Origin: Parapristionchus giblindavisi
Lineage: Eukaryota > Nematoda > Chromadorea > Rhabditida > Diplogasteridae
Direction of reading: 5' to 3'
Assembly: GCA_943737045.1 (NCBI GenBank)
Contig: CALSFV010000296.1
Location: 186,001 to 250,000 of the forward strand
DNA length: 64,000 nucleotides
The position numbers and the translations under genes were made by a program. Position 1 is the first letter of the stretch; every line of letters begins with the position of its first letter. This document shows positions 42,897-56,097 of this stretch, piece by piece. The notes beneath the pieces were generated by a model. The model saw only the letters and a program-made list of their open reading frames with translations. It was not told where the DNA came from and searched no databases.

Positions 42897-44299
42897 TTAT
42901 TTTGTGTGAACTTTGGCGGATTGTCTTTTGCTGTCGATTGCATCTAAAGCAAGTCCAGTAAAGACAACTACCTGAATGGCACAATTAGTGAAGATATATT
43001 AAAGAACTAACCATTCCTATTATTTGTCTCTCTGATAGTGGATGATTCATAAAGATAACAGAGATTATAATTGTGAATAATTTTCGAGTTGTAGTAACAA
43101 TCGAACATGTCAAGGGAGAAAATTCATTGATTGTTTTGAAGATGAAGTACTAAAGATCGATTGATAGAAGCACAACTATAAGACAGATATATACCTGTCC
43201 TCCACACCCAGCCAAAGACAATAGAACAATTTCCCAAAATACTTTAGGATATTTCTGAATGAAATGAAGAAAACCATATCCTTCACCCGTTAGGAGCAGT
43301 CTTTAACAATATGATATTGTAGACAAAACAAATGGGAAGATGAAACTTACCCAATAAGAAGATAAAACGAAGAGAATAAATTCATAAAGAGCATCATACT
43401 TTCACTACTTCTATGGTATGATTTCTTTATTCTATCTTGAATGGCGGTAGTTGTACCATCACAAGTAAGTGAAATAAGCTTAAATGATATAAGAATTTCA
43501 TAGTAATGATTATAAGAAATGATACCAGTAATATCTCCCCCCATCCAAAACCGCCTTCTTCAATACGACTCTTCTTGTCTTTGTACATGAATAGAGCCAC
43601 ACCAGCTACAATCATCGCAACGAAAAGATACTGCAAAATGTATTGTCCACAATATAGAGGAAATAATGTTCACCTTTCGAAAATGGTATCTCTTTCCAGC
43701 GAAAATAGCACCGAAAACAAGAACAGGGATAGGCTTGCAAGATTTTGCAAGTACCTGAATACATTAGTTGAGCGGCGATTCAGCTGTTACATGAACCAAC
43801 CTGAGTAGGATAAGGAAGAAATTGAAGAGCAAGATTGGACGACATCATGGCAGCCAAATAACTTGCTGACCATATTTAGATATTCAACATTATATTTGCA
43901 TACAAATAATCTCACCAGAGCAAAGCGCATACGTCGGCTTAGGAACATTATCCTTACACTTATTACTTCTCATCAACCATGCAAACACCGTATTTGCAAC
44001 ACACATAAAGAAAACAAGAGCTTGAGTATAAGTGAACTTGTCCCCATCCTCGTATGTTCCTTGAACTCTGAACAGAACGAGAAGTAAGAAGAGCGAGATA
44101 GTATTTAATGAACTTACACTACTTCTTGTTGTATTCCAAAGTAGAAATAGCATACGAGAATTCCTCCAACGAAAAATGTAAACTTGCCAGCTAATTTTGC
44201 TTCAAACAATAACCATTCAGACCATGAAAGTTTATTATTGGATGAGCTATGGCTATCAACAAGATGCTCTTCATCTTCCTTTTTCCCACTACGGGCCAT
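42897..44299 (-). CDS. hut-1: ER nucleotide-sugar-type transporter HUT-1 / SLC35B1
   Basis: SLC35B1 proteins are ten-segment ER carriers, first described as UDP-galactose transporter relatives; the human one is now linked to ATP/ADP exchange at the ER. Seen: start MARSGKKEDEEHL (44299), then about six exons. Blocks: LVCYFYFGIQQE, ASYLAAMMSSNLALQFLPYP, VLAKSCKPIPVLVFGAIFAG (43700–43790), LTCDGTTTAIQDRIK (43430), WEIVLLSLAGCGGQYFIF (43190–43240), and NEFSPLTCSIVTTTRKLFTI (about 43100). The stop TAA at 42897–42899 follows KRQSAKVHTK, a Lys-rich cytosolic tail without a strict KKXX motif. Length about 320 residues, normal for the family. Divergent from MED1. Confidence 0.93.
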
Positions 44300-44790
44300 C
44301 CTGCAACAATGTGAGTTATTCAATATGAAAAAAAAAACATACAGTTGCAGAAATGAAAAGCAAAATTGTACAAAAATTAAGATCGTACCGTCGAATCAGA
44401 ATATGGAAGTCTCCAGAACCGGTCCGGTTAAAAGCATTCGAAAACAACACAAATACAACGCATTCAAATTTTACTAAATTAACTAGTTCAGCCATGCCCT
44501 TCTTGAAAAAATCGAAATGTAATGTTTTATGAAAACTCGAAGAGAACATTACACAAAAATAACTCTAAATTTATTTAATAAAGTTAAAGTAAAATTTTCA
44601 AAGTTTGAAGTCCCCATTTAAATTTTTGAATTGACCCGGTTTTCTTTTTTTTTCTATTTTCCGGTCCCAGACAATAGTACGATGTATTTGGCTGTTAACA
44701 ACCTTTTAAAAGGCATTTTCGTTAAAGTTAAAATCTAATTAATCTTTGGCTTTGACACTGTTTTCTCTTTTAAGGTAATTTAATCTAGAG
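44300..44790. promoter_or_regulatory. Divergent intergenic region HUT-1 / MED1
   Basis: About 490 bp between two start codons facing away from each other; must hold both promoters. AT-rich, no repeat. TAATTTAATCTAGAG precedes the MED1 ATG. Confidence 0.45.
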
Positions 44791-47700
44791 ATGGCGGTTC
44801 CATATGATATGGAAATCGAGCAAAGCATTGCGGAGATCGATGCAGATATAAGGATGGAGTCAATTAGGCAAACAGCTGCAAATATGAAGTTTGAGCAATT
44901 CTATGGCGCCATTAAGAGGAATCTTCTTGTATGTTGCATGAATTTTTGTAAAGTAATGGTCGATGTTTTAGGAGAAAAAAATGAATTATGATGCTGATAG
45001 AAGAATCGAGATTATGGAGACGTTAAAGTACATGAAACGTCGTTTTCCATGTATATTTAAAAAAAAGCTTTTCTTGGTAATTCAAATGTTTCAGTTGACT
45101 TGAATGGTCCACTTGTAAAGAAATGGGAGGTTCTTTCAACAAGTATGGAGTGTATGTATGAAAACTCTAAAAATAACTTTATAATGAAAAACGACAGCAT
45201 TAAGCTTCAAGTTAGACATGATGATGATAAGGTATATATGGCGTATTGTATTGTTATTTATACATTGTTATTGTAGGTCGTCGATATAAGAATTTGGTAT
45301 TTTGGTGAGGAAGCCCCGAATGATGATGAAGTAAAGAATAGAATGAATAATAATGAATGGAATGAGTTACGATCTCTTCTACAAAGAATGATTCAAGTAG
45401 TACCTGCATCTGCTCCTCCGTAAGAATTGCATATTTTAGTATTTATTAGATCAGATCGAATGACCAATTCTATCACGAGGTTAATATAAACTTGAGATAT
45501 CTCATTGTTTTCAGAGATATAAAGAAGAATCTTTATCGTTTCCGTTATGAGCTATTTGCTGATCTTAGAGCGGAATGGAACAATGTATACGGAGATAGAA
45601 ATAGCGCAACTATTGATGAGGTATCTTTACATTCTCTTTCTTCTTCTTTCTTAATTATTATTTATAGATTAATAAGTGCTCTATTGGATTCCCTTGGTTG
45701 GGAGATAGTGTACACTCACAACGGATCTTTATATATGGAGACCCATCATTGGAGACAAAGGAAATAGATGCAATCAAAGGTATATACTTTCTCAATTATT
45801 TTAATTATTTGTTTCTTTACAGGAGATGTTCAATATGCAGAGATATTCATTCTTGAAGACGATAAAGAATTTACATTTCCTACTCAATCTAAATCGTAAG
45901 TTTATTCTCTTCTTCTTTTGCAATATGATAATGTATTGAGTGATGTATCATGGAAATCATCAGTTCGTCTTCAATTGAACAATAAATGGTTATTGTCTTC
46001 ACATACTGTAGATTGTCTGGCCTCATCTGGGGCAAGACCTTTATCTATTATTCAAAGAACAAATCTCCTTAGAATTATGGCCCAATCGAAGAAAAAGGTC
46101 AGTTTATATGATTAAATGTGCTATAGAAATAGTCATTATTGAAGGAGAGTAATCTTGAATTGATTGGACATGTTTATGGTATTGATCATGAATATGTAAT
46201 AGATGAAGATTTGATTGGAGATGAATCAGATGTTATGATTGATTGTATTGTATTAGAGAGACCCGAATGTCTTCGTGATGTTCTTTCAATACTTCATAAA
46301 CAAGCAGTATTTAATTCGTCATTCGAATCTATTGTTGCTTTCTGTTGTACTCCTCTCAAGGTACATGAACTATAGATGATTATGATTATTGATTGAATCA
46401 TTTGAGATAATGTCTCCATTGATTCATTTTGAATTGAATCCATCAGATTGTGAATGGGATATAACATTTACTGATGATCATATTGGTCCTTTCTCTTGTA
46501 AGTATTTGATATTATTTGATAAATGATATAGATATTCTAGGTCATATAAGTCCTGATCATGATAGATCGGATGCTATTCGTATATGGAAAGTTTCTCTAT
46601 CTACATTCACTTATGATGAAGATCTATCATTTATGAATAAAGTAAATGATATCTTTAATAGGTTTGTCTTCACTTATTCAATCTATCAATTACTCATTCA
46701 TTTGTTTTAGATCATGGTCTCTACCACTTACACTATCATATATTGTGAAATGTTTGGACATAAAAGGAAGAAGAAGAGTATCATCAATTGATATGGAGAA
46801 TGATATTCCCTCTAACATAACTTCTTCTATTCATATGGATTGTTCACTGAATAAGAGTAAAGTGGGATATGCTTGGTTCGTGTATTTATACATTGTATGA
46901 ATGAGTAAATGAATGAATACACATGATAGGATAAGGGAAGACAAACCATACACTCCTCCTCCATCTAAACATATAACACAAGTATCACTTCCTACAGGGA
47001 AATGTCCCCTTCTACGTATGACAAGGTATTCAATGTATACTGTAGAATAGATTGTATTGATTGATTCAGACAAGTAAGACGTCGAAAAGAATTGATAAGA
47101 GGAGGAATATCTATTGTAAGAAATGGAATAACTCCATTGAATTATATGAGAATACAACGATTGGATTGTATAAACAATCAAAATATTAATTCATTCAATG
47201 AAGTATCTATTAATCTTTCTTATTATATGTAAGGATATAATTTTAGGATACAATGGTTAAAATGAATGTAGATGAAGATACTTCATGTAATATGGACTAT
47301 CAATCTCAATTGATATCATCATCTCCATCTCATATTGTACCTTTATCATCATCATCAACTCCATCATCATCAATTAATATTCAATCAAGAGATAATATAT
47401 ATGGGAGTGGTATGAATCCATCTACAAGTTATTCACCTATGGGAAGACCAATTGGTGCTCTATCACCATTGACTAAATCATCCGAACAAGGACCACATTC
47501 TAGTCCATATCAACAACATTTCATTCGAGTATCATCAATTCATTCATTGATCTTTTATCTTTGATCTTTGATCTTTCAGCAACATTCTTCAACATCAATG
47601 AATACAAGTGGTATATATGAATTCCTAGATGATAGTGCATCTCCTTCATCAACGGGTGATTATTCCCCTACTTCTTATACTACTAATACTCCTTATGGGT

Positions 47701-50700
47701 TTGTTAATTACTCTATTAATATAAATGAATGAATAATTGATTAAGATATGTATTATCTCAATCTCAAACACAATCACCATTAGTACGTGGTGGAACAAAG
47801 ACTCGTCGTGGCAGAGGATCACGTAAAAGTACTAATATAGGAGATAGAACTCCTCGATCTTCTATTGATTCACAATCTCCATTAGGAATTATTGGTTCTC
47901 CTGAAATGAAAAGACCCAAATCAGGTATACTGTATAATTATTGATGTTATTGATTGATAATTTGATTATTGTTATTTTGTATGTATCTAGGACCAGGATC
48001 TCGTGGAGGTCGAGGAAGTCGCGGACAAAGAAAAGCTTCACTTGCTACTTTTGATCCTTCAGCATCATATTCACCATTACAAAGGTATTCATTTATTGAT
48101 ATATCATATGGATTGATATGTTGATAGATCATATTCTGAGATGAATACACCTCCGTTGAATAGAATGTCATCTCCATTATCATCAACTACTCCTTCATAT
48201 TCTCAAAATAGTTTTGATTTTGGAGATGAATCAGATGAAGGTATTCATTAAATGATATAATATGATTATAATAATATGTATGATTGATATAGAATGTGAT
48301 CCCCCTCCTCCTCCACGTACAATAACATCTATAATATCATCATCATCTACTCCATCTCGTTAGTCTATCTATTATATCTATTCAATCTATTCATTCATCA
48401 TATCATTATAGATTCATCATCAACATCTTCATCTTCATTTCCTCAACCATTAATATCAGTAGTACCATCACCTTTAGTCCCTCAATCAATAGCATGTACT
48501 CCATCTACTCCTACTCTAGCTACAGTACTTGGATCATCTCTTACTCCACCTATATTGAATCGTGAAGTTAATGTATCACTTAGTCAACCTCTTCCTCCTT
48601 CTTCTTCAACATCATTATCATCTAGTCCTTCTATTCAATCCAATCAATCAATAGCTCCATCTCTATTAGGATCAGCTATGAATAGAAGAAAGACATCATT
48701 AGATATGTTATTGAGTAAGAAAAGTGAAGAATCTTCATCTCAACCTCCAATGAAGAAGACTCCAGTCAGTGATCTATTTGATACTGGATTAGGTATTCAT
48801 ATCATTATAAAAATCTATTGATTTATTGTATTAATTAAGATGCATCACCTCCTTCATCCTCTCCATTATCATCATCAACTGCTCCATTATTAGTAGCTGA
48901 AGTGAAAAGACTTGATTCTCCTAAAAGAGCTGAAGGCGAGGATAAAATAATACTGAAATTGAAAAAGGTTCATTTACTCTGTGTATTCATATATGTTGAT
49001 TTTTATAATATGATATGATATTCAGAAGGATGTAAAGGAAAAGGGAGAGAAGAAGAAGGATAGAGAGAAGAGTATTGATAAAGATAAAAACGATAAGAAA
49101 TATGTACCTGGAGTAAAGAGGTATAAAAGTAATATATTTTATTCGATTATGTAATATATAATTGTAGTGAGGATAGGAAAAGGAAGTTAGAGAAGTTAGA
49201 TGTACCATCAACCTTATCTTCTTCTTCTACATCTTTATCTAAGACTAAAGATGGTACACTACCAAAGAAGACTAAAACTTCTTCATCTCAACCTCTTATT
49301 GGAGGAGGTATCGTTATAATATATATCGTCAAAACGAAAAAAAATGTGACATTTGTGACAAATTGTCACAAAAGTTCACAAACTGTCGATTTTTAGCCTT
49401 TTTCTCGTACTTGATGATGTATTTTCTTAAGCTTTTTAGTGTGGATGTGTTTGACCAATGCAGTTATGTACGGCAAAAGTGAAAAAATTAATTGGGAGCT
49501 CTGCGGGGCAAAATTGGTATACTGTAGCGTACTAAAGAACCTTACTGTAAAACTGCTGCCACAGCACTTTCTTCGTCTAATCATGGATGTATCTTGCGTT
49601 TCATGACTCCCTATAGAATTTGCATTGTTTGGATCATGGCATAGATCAGGCTGCAAAAGTGGTATACTGTAGCAAATCTTACCGTACACCAGTTTCACCA
49701 AACAGCGTTCACAGTGAATTATTTAAATTTGTTTCATCGCAAGTCAATTAGGCAAGCCAGTAATGATCAAATACCCTATTATCTAATAAAAAAACTAAAA
49801 ACCGCGTTTAGATATCATGATACAAAATTTTCAAAATCTTGTGAACTTTTTGTGATATATTGTCACAAATGTTTCACTTTTTTCGTTTTGGAGGTATTGT
49901 CCTTTAAACAACAATACCAAAGATAAAATTGTTGTATGATGTAGATTAGACATGTTATCGATTTCATTTCTAGATCCAGTGTTTCCTTCTTTACCTTCAT
50001 TCAAGAACTTTAAGATACCAAAGGTACGGATGAGTACTCATTCATCCCTTCAAATGATCATAATTGTAGACAAAAGATCAAACGAAGACATCAATATCAA
50101 ATGAAAGTATTGCATCAACTTCATCATCATCAACAATATCATCTATATCATCAACAATATCATCATCAGTTCCACCTCCATCTATGATTATGAAACCAGT
50201 ATTGAGTGGACCTCCTCATTCATTTCATCCATCATCATCATCATCTAAATCATCTATTTCATCATCTAATCAATCATCATATCGTCCATCTCAAGGACCT
50301 CCATCTAAAAGAGAATCAATGAGTGGAATGCCACCTAGAGCAGTTAGTCTATCTATTCTATCTATCCAATGAATGAATGAATGATTATAGATGAATCAAT
50401 CTCGTCCTAAAGGAATCTTGAAAGGAACTCTTCCACCTCCTTCAACATCTCGTCATTTCACTGAAAGAAAAGGAGGAAATGGACCTCCATTCATAAATCA
50501 AAATGATCAATCAAGGATGAGGTATTATAATAATGATATATTATGAAGATATTGAATATATTAAGACATTCATCTGGTGGTTATCCTCCTCCTCCTCCTC
50601 CTTCTAATCCATCTTCATCTATTCCTCCTTCATCATCATCATCATTCTATCGTAATCTTGCATCATCTAAAGGATCATCATCATCAACATCATGGGTTCC

Positions 50701-50869
50701 TCTTCAACGTTCTGGATCAACAATAGATCCTTCATCATCAAAGATAGAACCTCCACCAGTTCTTCATTCTCAACGAACTCCTCCATCAACACAGATATTT
50801 CCTTCATCTATGAATATAAATGATGATTGTCCAACAAGTCCAGATGGATTACAGATTGTTGATGATTAG
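44791..50869 (+). CDS. mdt-1.1: Mediator complex subunit MED1
   Basis: MED1 is a middle-module Mediator subunit that contacts transcription factors. Seen: start MAVPYDMEIEQSIAEID (44791). Folded MED1 region: IKLQVRHDDDKVVDIRIWYF (45200–45300, like MFYVEVQLDPAGQLCDVKV of human MED1), PPDIKKNLYRFRYELFADL, LRDVLSILHKQAVFNSSFES (about 46280–46330, human LLPLLRHQMAYNTLIGSC), and IHFELNPSDCEWDITFTDDH. From about 47250 the protein becomes a long low-complexity tail: Ser/Pro-rich, basic RGGRGSRGQRK (48010), Lys-rich KKDRE (49050), then Pro/Ser-rich up to ...LQIVDD, stop at 50867–50869. Intron 49308–49974 holds a family A element. The tail is joined to the folded part by open frames and GT–AG sites only. 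Confidence 0.8.
49324..49896. mobile_element. Family A TIR element, copy 2, in a MED1 intron
   Basis: Left TATCGTCAAAACGAAAAAAA, right ...CACTTTTTTCGTTTTGGAGGTA. Uninterrupted version of copy 1. It starts 17 bases after the donor of the MED1 exon ending PLIGG (GGAGGAG|GTATCG); the next exon starts at about 49974 (TCTAG|ATCCAGTG), in frame. Confidence 0.85.
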
Positions 50870-50981
50870 ATCATATACAGAGTAATATATTCTCATTCTA
50901 TTCATTGTAAATATAATATGGTCTCGTTTGTACTAATGTATTTATTTTGCTACAGCATAAAATTATTCCTATTTTTTATGA

Positions 50982-53900
50982 TTAATCCAATATCTTTGCA
51001 TTTTCTCCAGTACATTCTTCAATTCTCTTGAGTAACTCTTTGGATTCAGCAATTTTGGCTAATTCTGTATATCCTCCAATAAACTTTCCACAAATGAAGA
51101 TCTATAATAGAAAAGTCTTTATAACACGCTATCTTAGAAAATCGACATAGGTGCGGTATCGACGAAAAATGGATTTTTCTCTTTTATGTATGATAATTAC
51201 AGGCTCCATGAGTGAAGTACACTGGTACTTGGAAATTGCTTCCAATTGAAAATTCGCATCAGGGGGTGACCACACAACGATTTGGCGCCTTTTCCTAAAA
51301 AGTTTATTTCGATGCCAATCGATTCGTGAGTGGGAGCAATGGACTCCTTGGCTAATTCTAAGAAACTATTGCTAAGGAGAGTTTTTTGATCAACGGTCAA
51401 CGAGGGCTGGAATTTTGAATTTTCGGAAAAAATTTCACATTTAATTAATTTTCACTATTTTGCTTCAACAACCCTACGTTTTTTATTTGCTTAATCGCTT
51501 CTAAATATCATAACTCAGCTTCAGTTTAAAATTCATAATTTTTTAAAAATACATTTGATATGAATTAATCATTTTTATAACGAAAATCGCAATTATGGTG
51601 TGGCACCTACAGTATCCCGAATCTATCAATTTTGAAATCTGGTAGTTTTAAACATATTTTACCGCTGTTCTTGACATGACTAAGGTATACGAATACTCCT
51701 CGTCTTCGGAGTGCACCTGTACGGTACAGTGATGGCAAATATTCTACAATATTTTGGTTTTTCAACAATAACTTTCTTCGCAGTCAACCGTTTCTCTTTA
51801 TTTTTAGTAACTTTGTATAGATGATAATATGGTATAGTGATCCAATTTTTATCGATATTGGATCACAGACAACGAAATAGTGATCAATTTACGAAAAATG
51901 TCAATTTTCATCGACCTCAGCACCTGTTCACGGGTAAACTCCGAAGTCGAGGAGTATTCGTATACCTTAGTCATGTCAAGAACAGCGGTAAAATATGTTT
52001 AAAACTACCAGATTTCAAAATTGATAGATTCGGGATACTGTAGGTGCCACACCATAATTGCGATTTTCGTTATAAAAATGATTAATTCATATCAAATGTA
52101 TTTTTAAAAAATTATGAATTTTAAACTGAAGCTGAGTTATGATATTTAGAAGCGATTAAGCAAATAAAAAAACGTAGGGTTGTTGAAGCAAAATAGTGAA
52201 AATTAATTAAATGTGAAATTTTTTTCCGAAAATTCAAAATTCCAGCCTTCGTTGACCGTTGATCAAAAAACTCTCCTTAGCAATAGTTTGTTAGAATTAG
52301 CCAAGGAGTCCATTGCTCCCACTCACGAATCGATTGGCATCGAAATAAACTTTTTAGGAAAAGGCGCCAAATCGTTGTGTGGTCACCCCCTGATGCGAAT
52401 TTTCAATTGGAAGCAATTTCCAAGTACCAGTGTACTTTACTCATGGAGCCTGTAATTATCATACATAAAACAGAAAAAATCATTTTTCATCGATACCAAA
52501 AAATATTCCAGTTATTGAATTCTCTCAGATAGTGTTTTTTTATGAATATAACTAGATCCAAGTACCTGAGGTACACTTGTAATACGAGATGTATATACAA
52601 GACCATTTACATATGGTTCAAATTCATCTCCTTTCTCTCTTCGAATTACATCGAGATCACATTCCTATAAGAGCTTCATTGAACAATTCATTCATTAAAT
52701 GATTTACCAATTGATTGAATATATTTAAATATACTAAAACTTACTTTATACTGAACATCATTATCTTTGAGAATTTGCTTAGCTTTGACACAGAAACCAC
52801 ATCCAGATTTTGAATACATCATAACGGGATTGGATAGAATCTAGAATAAATGAAGACTAAGATATAATCAATATCACGGATCTCCTGTAAAAGTGTATGA
52901 AACCGTTCGATAGAAAAAAATTGATTTCCTCAGTTTTTATTGATGATTGTTAGACTAGTCTAACTGAGTGCGAAAACAATATTTGTAAATTTTGTTTTTC
53001 GAAATTTGCATATTTATGTAATTTTTTCACTGCCATCTTTAAATGAATGTAACTCGCTTCGTTTTTGAGCTACCACGCAAAGTTTTTTTCAGATCGGTTG
53101 CTAATGACCTCATCTACAAATAACTCAATTAAGGATATGGTCGAAAATGTTGTTTTACATGTGTTACTGCATGAAAACTATTTTTTGCATACAAAATGCG
53201 ATGTTTCTCGAAAATTTTCGCTAAAGGATAAGAGTTTTATTGCAGATTCGGATTCCCTGTTTCCAAATTGGGGTAACCTGATATATCTTTTAACCCAACT
53301 CTGTCCTCCCAATAGTGCTACTGTCTATCGTCCTGGACTTAGCGCAATTTTCTCTCAAATCACAATTTTGGTTGTAAATAAGCTCAAACTTATGCTAATG
53401 TACTTATTAGCATATTTTAACCCTGTAACTCGACCAACCTGAAAATATTGTCTTAGTGGTTCGAATTCTCAACAACCTATTGATTAGGAAGTGGATGTGG
53501 CCGAGGATGCCTCGGATGCCATCTATGACATGATCTATAATGATTTCTCAGAGTTTTTCGAATGTTCATTGGATATTCTTGATTCAAACAGTTTCTTCGA
53601 CCCTAACGATCAATAAACTAATATCAATAAACGATAAATAAAAACAGTGAGCATTAAATTAAAGAATAAACAACGAAAGAAAAGAAAAAAATCATCAATA
53701 AAATCAGTTTTCGATTCATATCTCAAAAATGGTTGTTGTTGAGAATTCGAACCACCAGGACAATTTTTTCAGGTTGGTCGAGTTACAGGGTTAAAATATG
53801 CTAATAAGTACATTAGCATAAGTATGAGCTGATTTTCAACCAAAAATGTGATTTGAGAGAAAATTGCGCTAAGTCCAGGTCGATAGACAGTAGCACTATT

Positions 53901-54830
53901 GGGAGGACATTGTTGGGTTAAAAGATATATCAGGTTACCCCAATTTGGAAACAGGGAATCCGAATCTGCAATAAAACTCTTATCCTTTAGCGAAAATTTT
54001 CGAGAAACATCGCATTTTGTATGCAAAAAAAACAGTTTTCATGCAATAACACATGTAAAACAACATTTTCGACCACATCCTTATTTGAGTTATTTGTAGA
54101 TGAGGTCATTAGCAACCGATCTGAAAAAAAATTTTTACATGGTCGCTCAAAAACGAAGCGAGTTACATTCATTTGAAGTAGACAGTGAAAAAATTACATA
54201 GATATGCAAATTTCGAAAATCAAAATTTACAAATATTGTTTTCGCACTCAGTTAGACTAGTCTAACAATCATCAATAAAAACGGAGGAAATCAATTTTTT
54301 TCTGTCGAAAAAGGTTTTAATTTTCATACACTTTTACAGGAGATCCGTGATATGATCTTTTCCTTTCTTCAGTTAAAACTTCATTCTTCACTAATTTTCA
54401 TTTAACTACAAATAGTTATATCACAGAAATATAATAAAATAATAAAACAATTTTAAAAAAACGAACAATGAATCAATACTAATGTTGATAAAAACATTAA
54501 CCTAAAAATTTGAAGTGAAGGTGACAATAATTGAGATTAATGACAGTAGTCTACTGCACTATGTATTTGTTATGTTCTAATCTCTCCAGTTTATTATAAA
54601 ATATTCGTTTTCTTTTGTAATTCATATCAACAAGTTTTCGTTCACTATGCTGCTGCAATATATCAAAAATTTTGTTTATTTTTCATAAGCATCATAATGC
54701 CAAAAAACACAAACAAAAGCAAGAATTGAGAAACTAGCAGATCGTATATCCTTATATTAAAAATACATACATCATCCTGAATAGCGGCAGTATTCACTCG
54801 TGATTTAATTTTAGATTCTGATGAACCCAT
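50982..54830 (-). CDS. Dithiol glutaredoxin (CGFC type)
   Basis: Glutaredoxins use glutathione to reduce disulfides. Four small exons: start MGSSESKIKSRVNTAA (54830); FPVMMYSKSGCGFCVKAKQI (52750–52842) with the CGFC active site; ECDLDVIRREKGDEFEPYV...TSVPQ (52567–52665) with the cis-Pro TVP-like loop; and IFICGKFIGGYTELAKI (50982–51101) with the GG glutathione-binding turn. The stop TAA at 50982–50984 follows ENAKILD. About 130 residues, normal for a class I enzyme. MGSS at the start could allow N-myristoylation (inference). Two introns hold foldback elements of 1.34 and 1.48 kb, so about 390 bp of coding sequence spans 3.8 kb. Convergent with MED1 (about 110 bp apart). Confidence 0.93.
51155..52497. 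mobile_element. 1.34-kb foldback element in a glutaredoxin intron (family M)
   Basis: Ends GGTATCGACGAAAAATGG and CATTTTTCATCGATACC. The arms (about 570 bp) mirror closely, so an 80/67-codon frame starting MTVDQKTLLSN reads on both strands. A second inverted block (CGAATACTCCTCGTCTTCGG / CGAAGTCGAGGAGTATTCG) surrounds the middle (about 51700–51960). Confidence 0.88.
52871..54353. mobile_element. 1.48-kb foldback element in a glutaredoxin intron (family N)
   Basis: Ends ATATCACGGATCTCCTGTAA and its inverse. The arms are about 690 bp and nearly identical, with an AT-rich middle near 53600. The same frame (NSATVYRPGLSAIF...) is open on both strands (125 codons at 53065–53442; 85 codons at 53769–54026). 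No domain recognised. Confidence 0.9.
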
Positions 54831-55610
54831 ACTATTACACTGAAATCATGTATATTATAATGTATTAAATAGTCATGCTTATCATCATAATAAGAACACT
54901 CCCATATATATATATTTTTTAAATGTATAGCCTTCCTTATTAATGCGTTACGTTAACCTTACGCGTCTTCTCCGTTACTGCGTAGCGTGTTACATTTCGC
55001 TACGTGTGCGTCGGTGTAAATTTTGGAGTACATTGAGTGGGAAACCCTGAAGGTCAATTGGTATATGGTAAGAAGTTACCGTGGTCATCGATCAATAATA
55101 GTTGGCTACCATAACCTTTTTCAGTAATTTTATGGCCCATCAGGATTTTCCATTCGATACCCAACACACTCAAAAATTTACGCCGACGCATACGTAGTGA
55201 AATGTAACACGTTACACCGTTACGGCGAAGACGTGTAAGGCAAATGTAACGACGCATTAATAAGCATCTTGTAATGTGTTAGGAAATGTCCGATTATGTT
55301 ATAGTAGAAGTACAATGAAATAGATACATAAAATATTGAAGATATCAACAATTCAAATTAAACCATAAATGTGACTAGATAAGTTATGTATTTATACAAT
55401 AAAATAACAATAATGAATAATCAAAGATCGAAGAACAAAGATCATGAAGAATAAGATAATAAATAGGAAGAATCTACTATAGATTGTTTTATGTACTCAA
55501 ATGGAAGTTTTATTTAAAGAAAGAGGTAAATAATAACGGAGGGGAAGGACAAAAACAATTTTAAATTACTGTAACAACGAAATGTGAAGAAGTGAATTGT
55601 ATTTCTACAT
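54831..55610. other. Intergenic region between glutaredoxin and THOC5
   Basis: 780 bp. Contains the family J hairpin MITE (54938–55263); the rest is AT-rich. It should include the glutaredoxin promoter and the THOC5 3' UTR. Confidence 0.6.
54938..55263. mobile_element. Hairpin MITE, family J
   Basis: Ends TTATTAATGCGTTACG and ACGCATTAATAA. GC-rich arms (TACGCGTCTTCTCCGTTAC / CGTTACGGCGAAGACGTG) with inner inverted GTAAGAAGTTACC-type sequence. A partial relative is at 58205–58360. Confidence 0.8.
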
Positions 55611-56044
55611 CTACATCTTGATATCTTGAACACTTTGGATTACTCCATACAATAATGATACCATTCCAATCTTACTATTATCTTCATTTTTGTCGTTTAA
55701 TTTATTCTCAATTTCCTGTAATTATCATTTAGATAAATATAATCTTATCTATTAAACTTAAACCTTCAACAATACATTATTATCACTTGATATTGTATCA
55801 ACTCCTTCATTCAGCAATACAAACCACAGAGGGGATATGATAGGAAACTGAGACCATATACAAGACAGAATACGAATCTGAATAGATATATTGAAGAGGA
55901 ATATGAGATTATATGATACCTTTGTGTTATTGGAATGAATAGTGAATATGAGATAAGCAAATGGAGATGAACATTCATTCTTTATAAGAATATGAGATGA
56001 AGATGGAGCAATAGACTCAAATTCATTATATAATCATCATTCCA

Positions 56045-56097
<53 letters not shown>

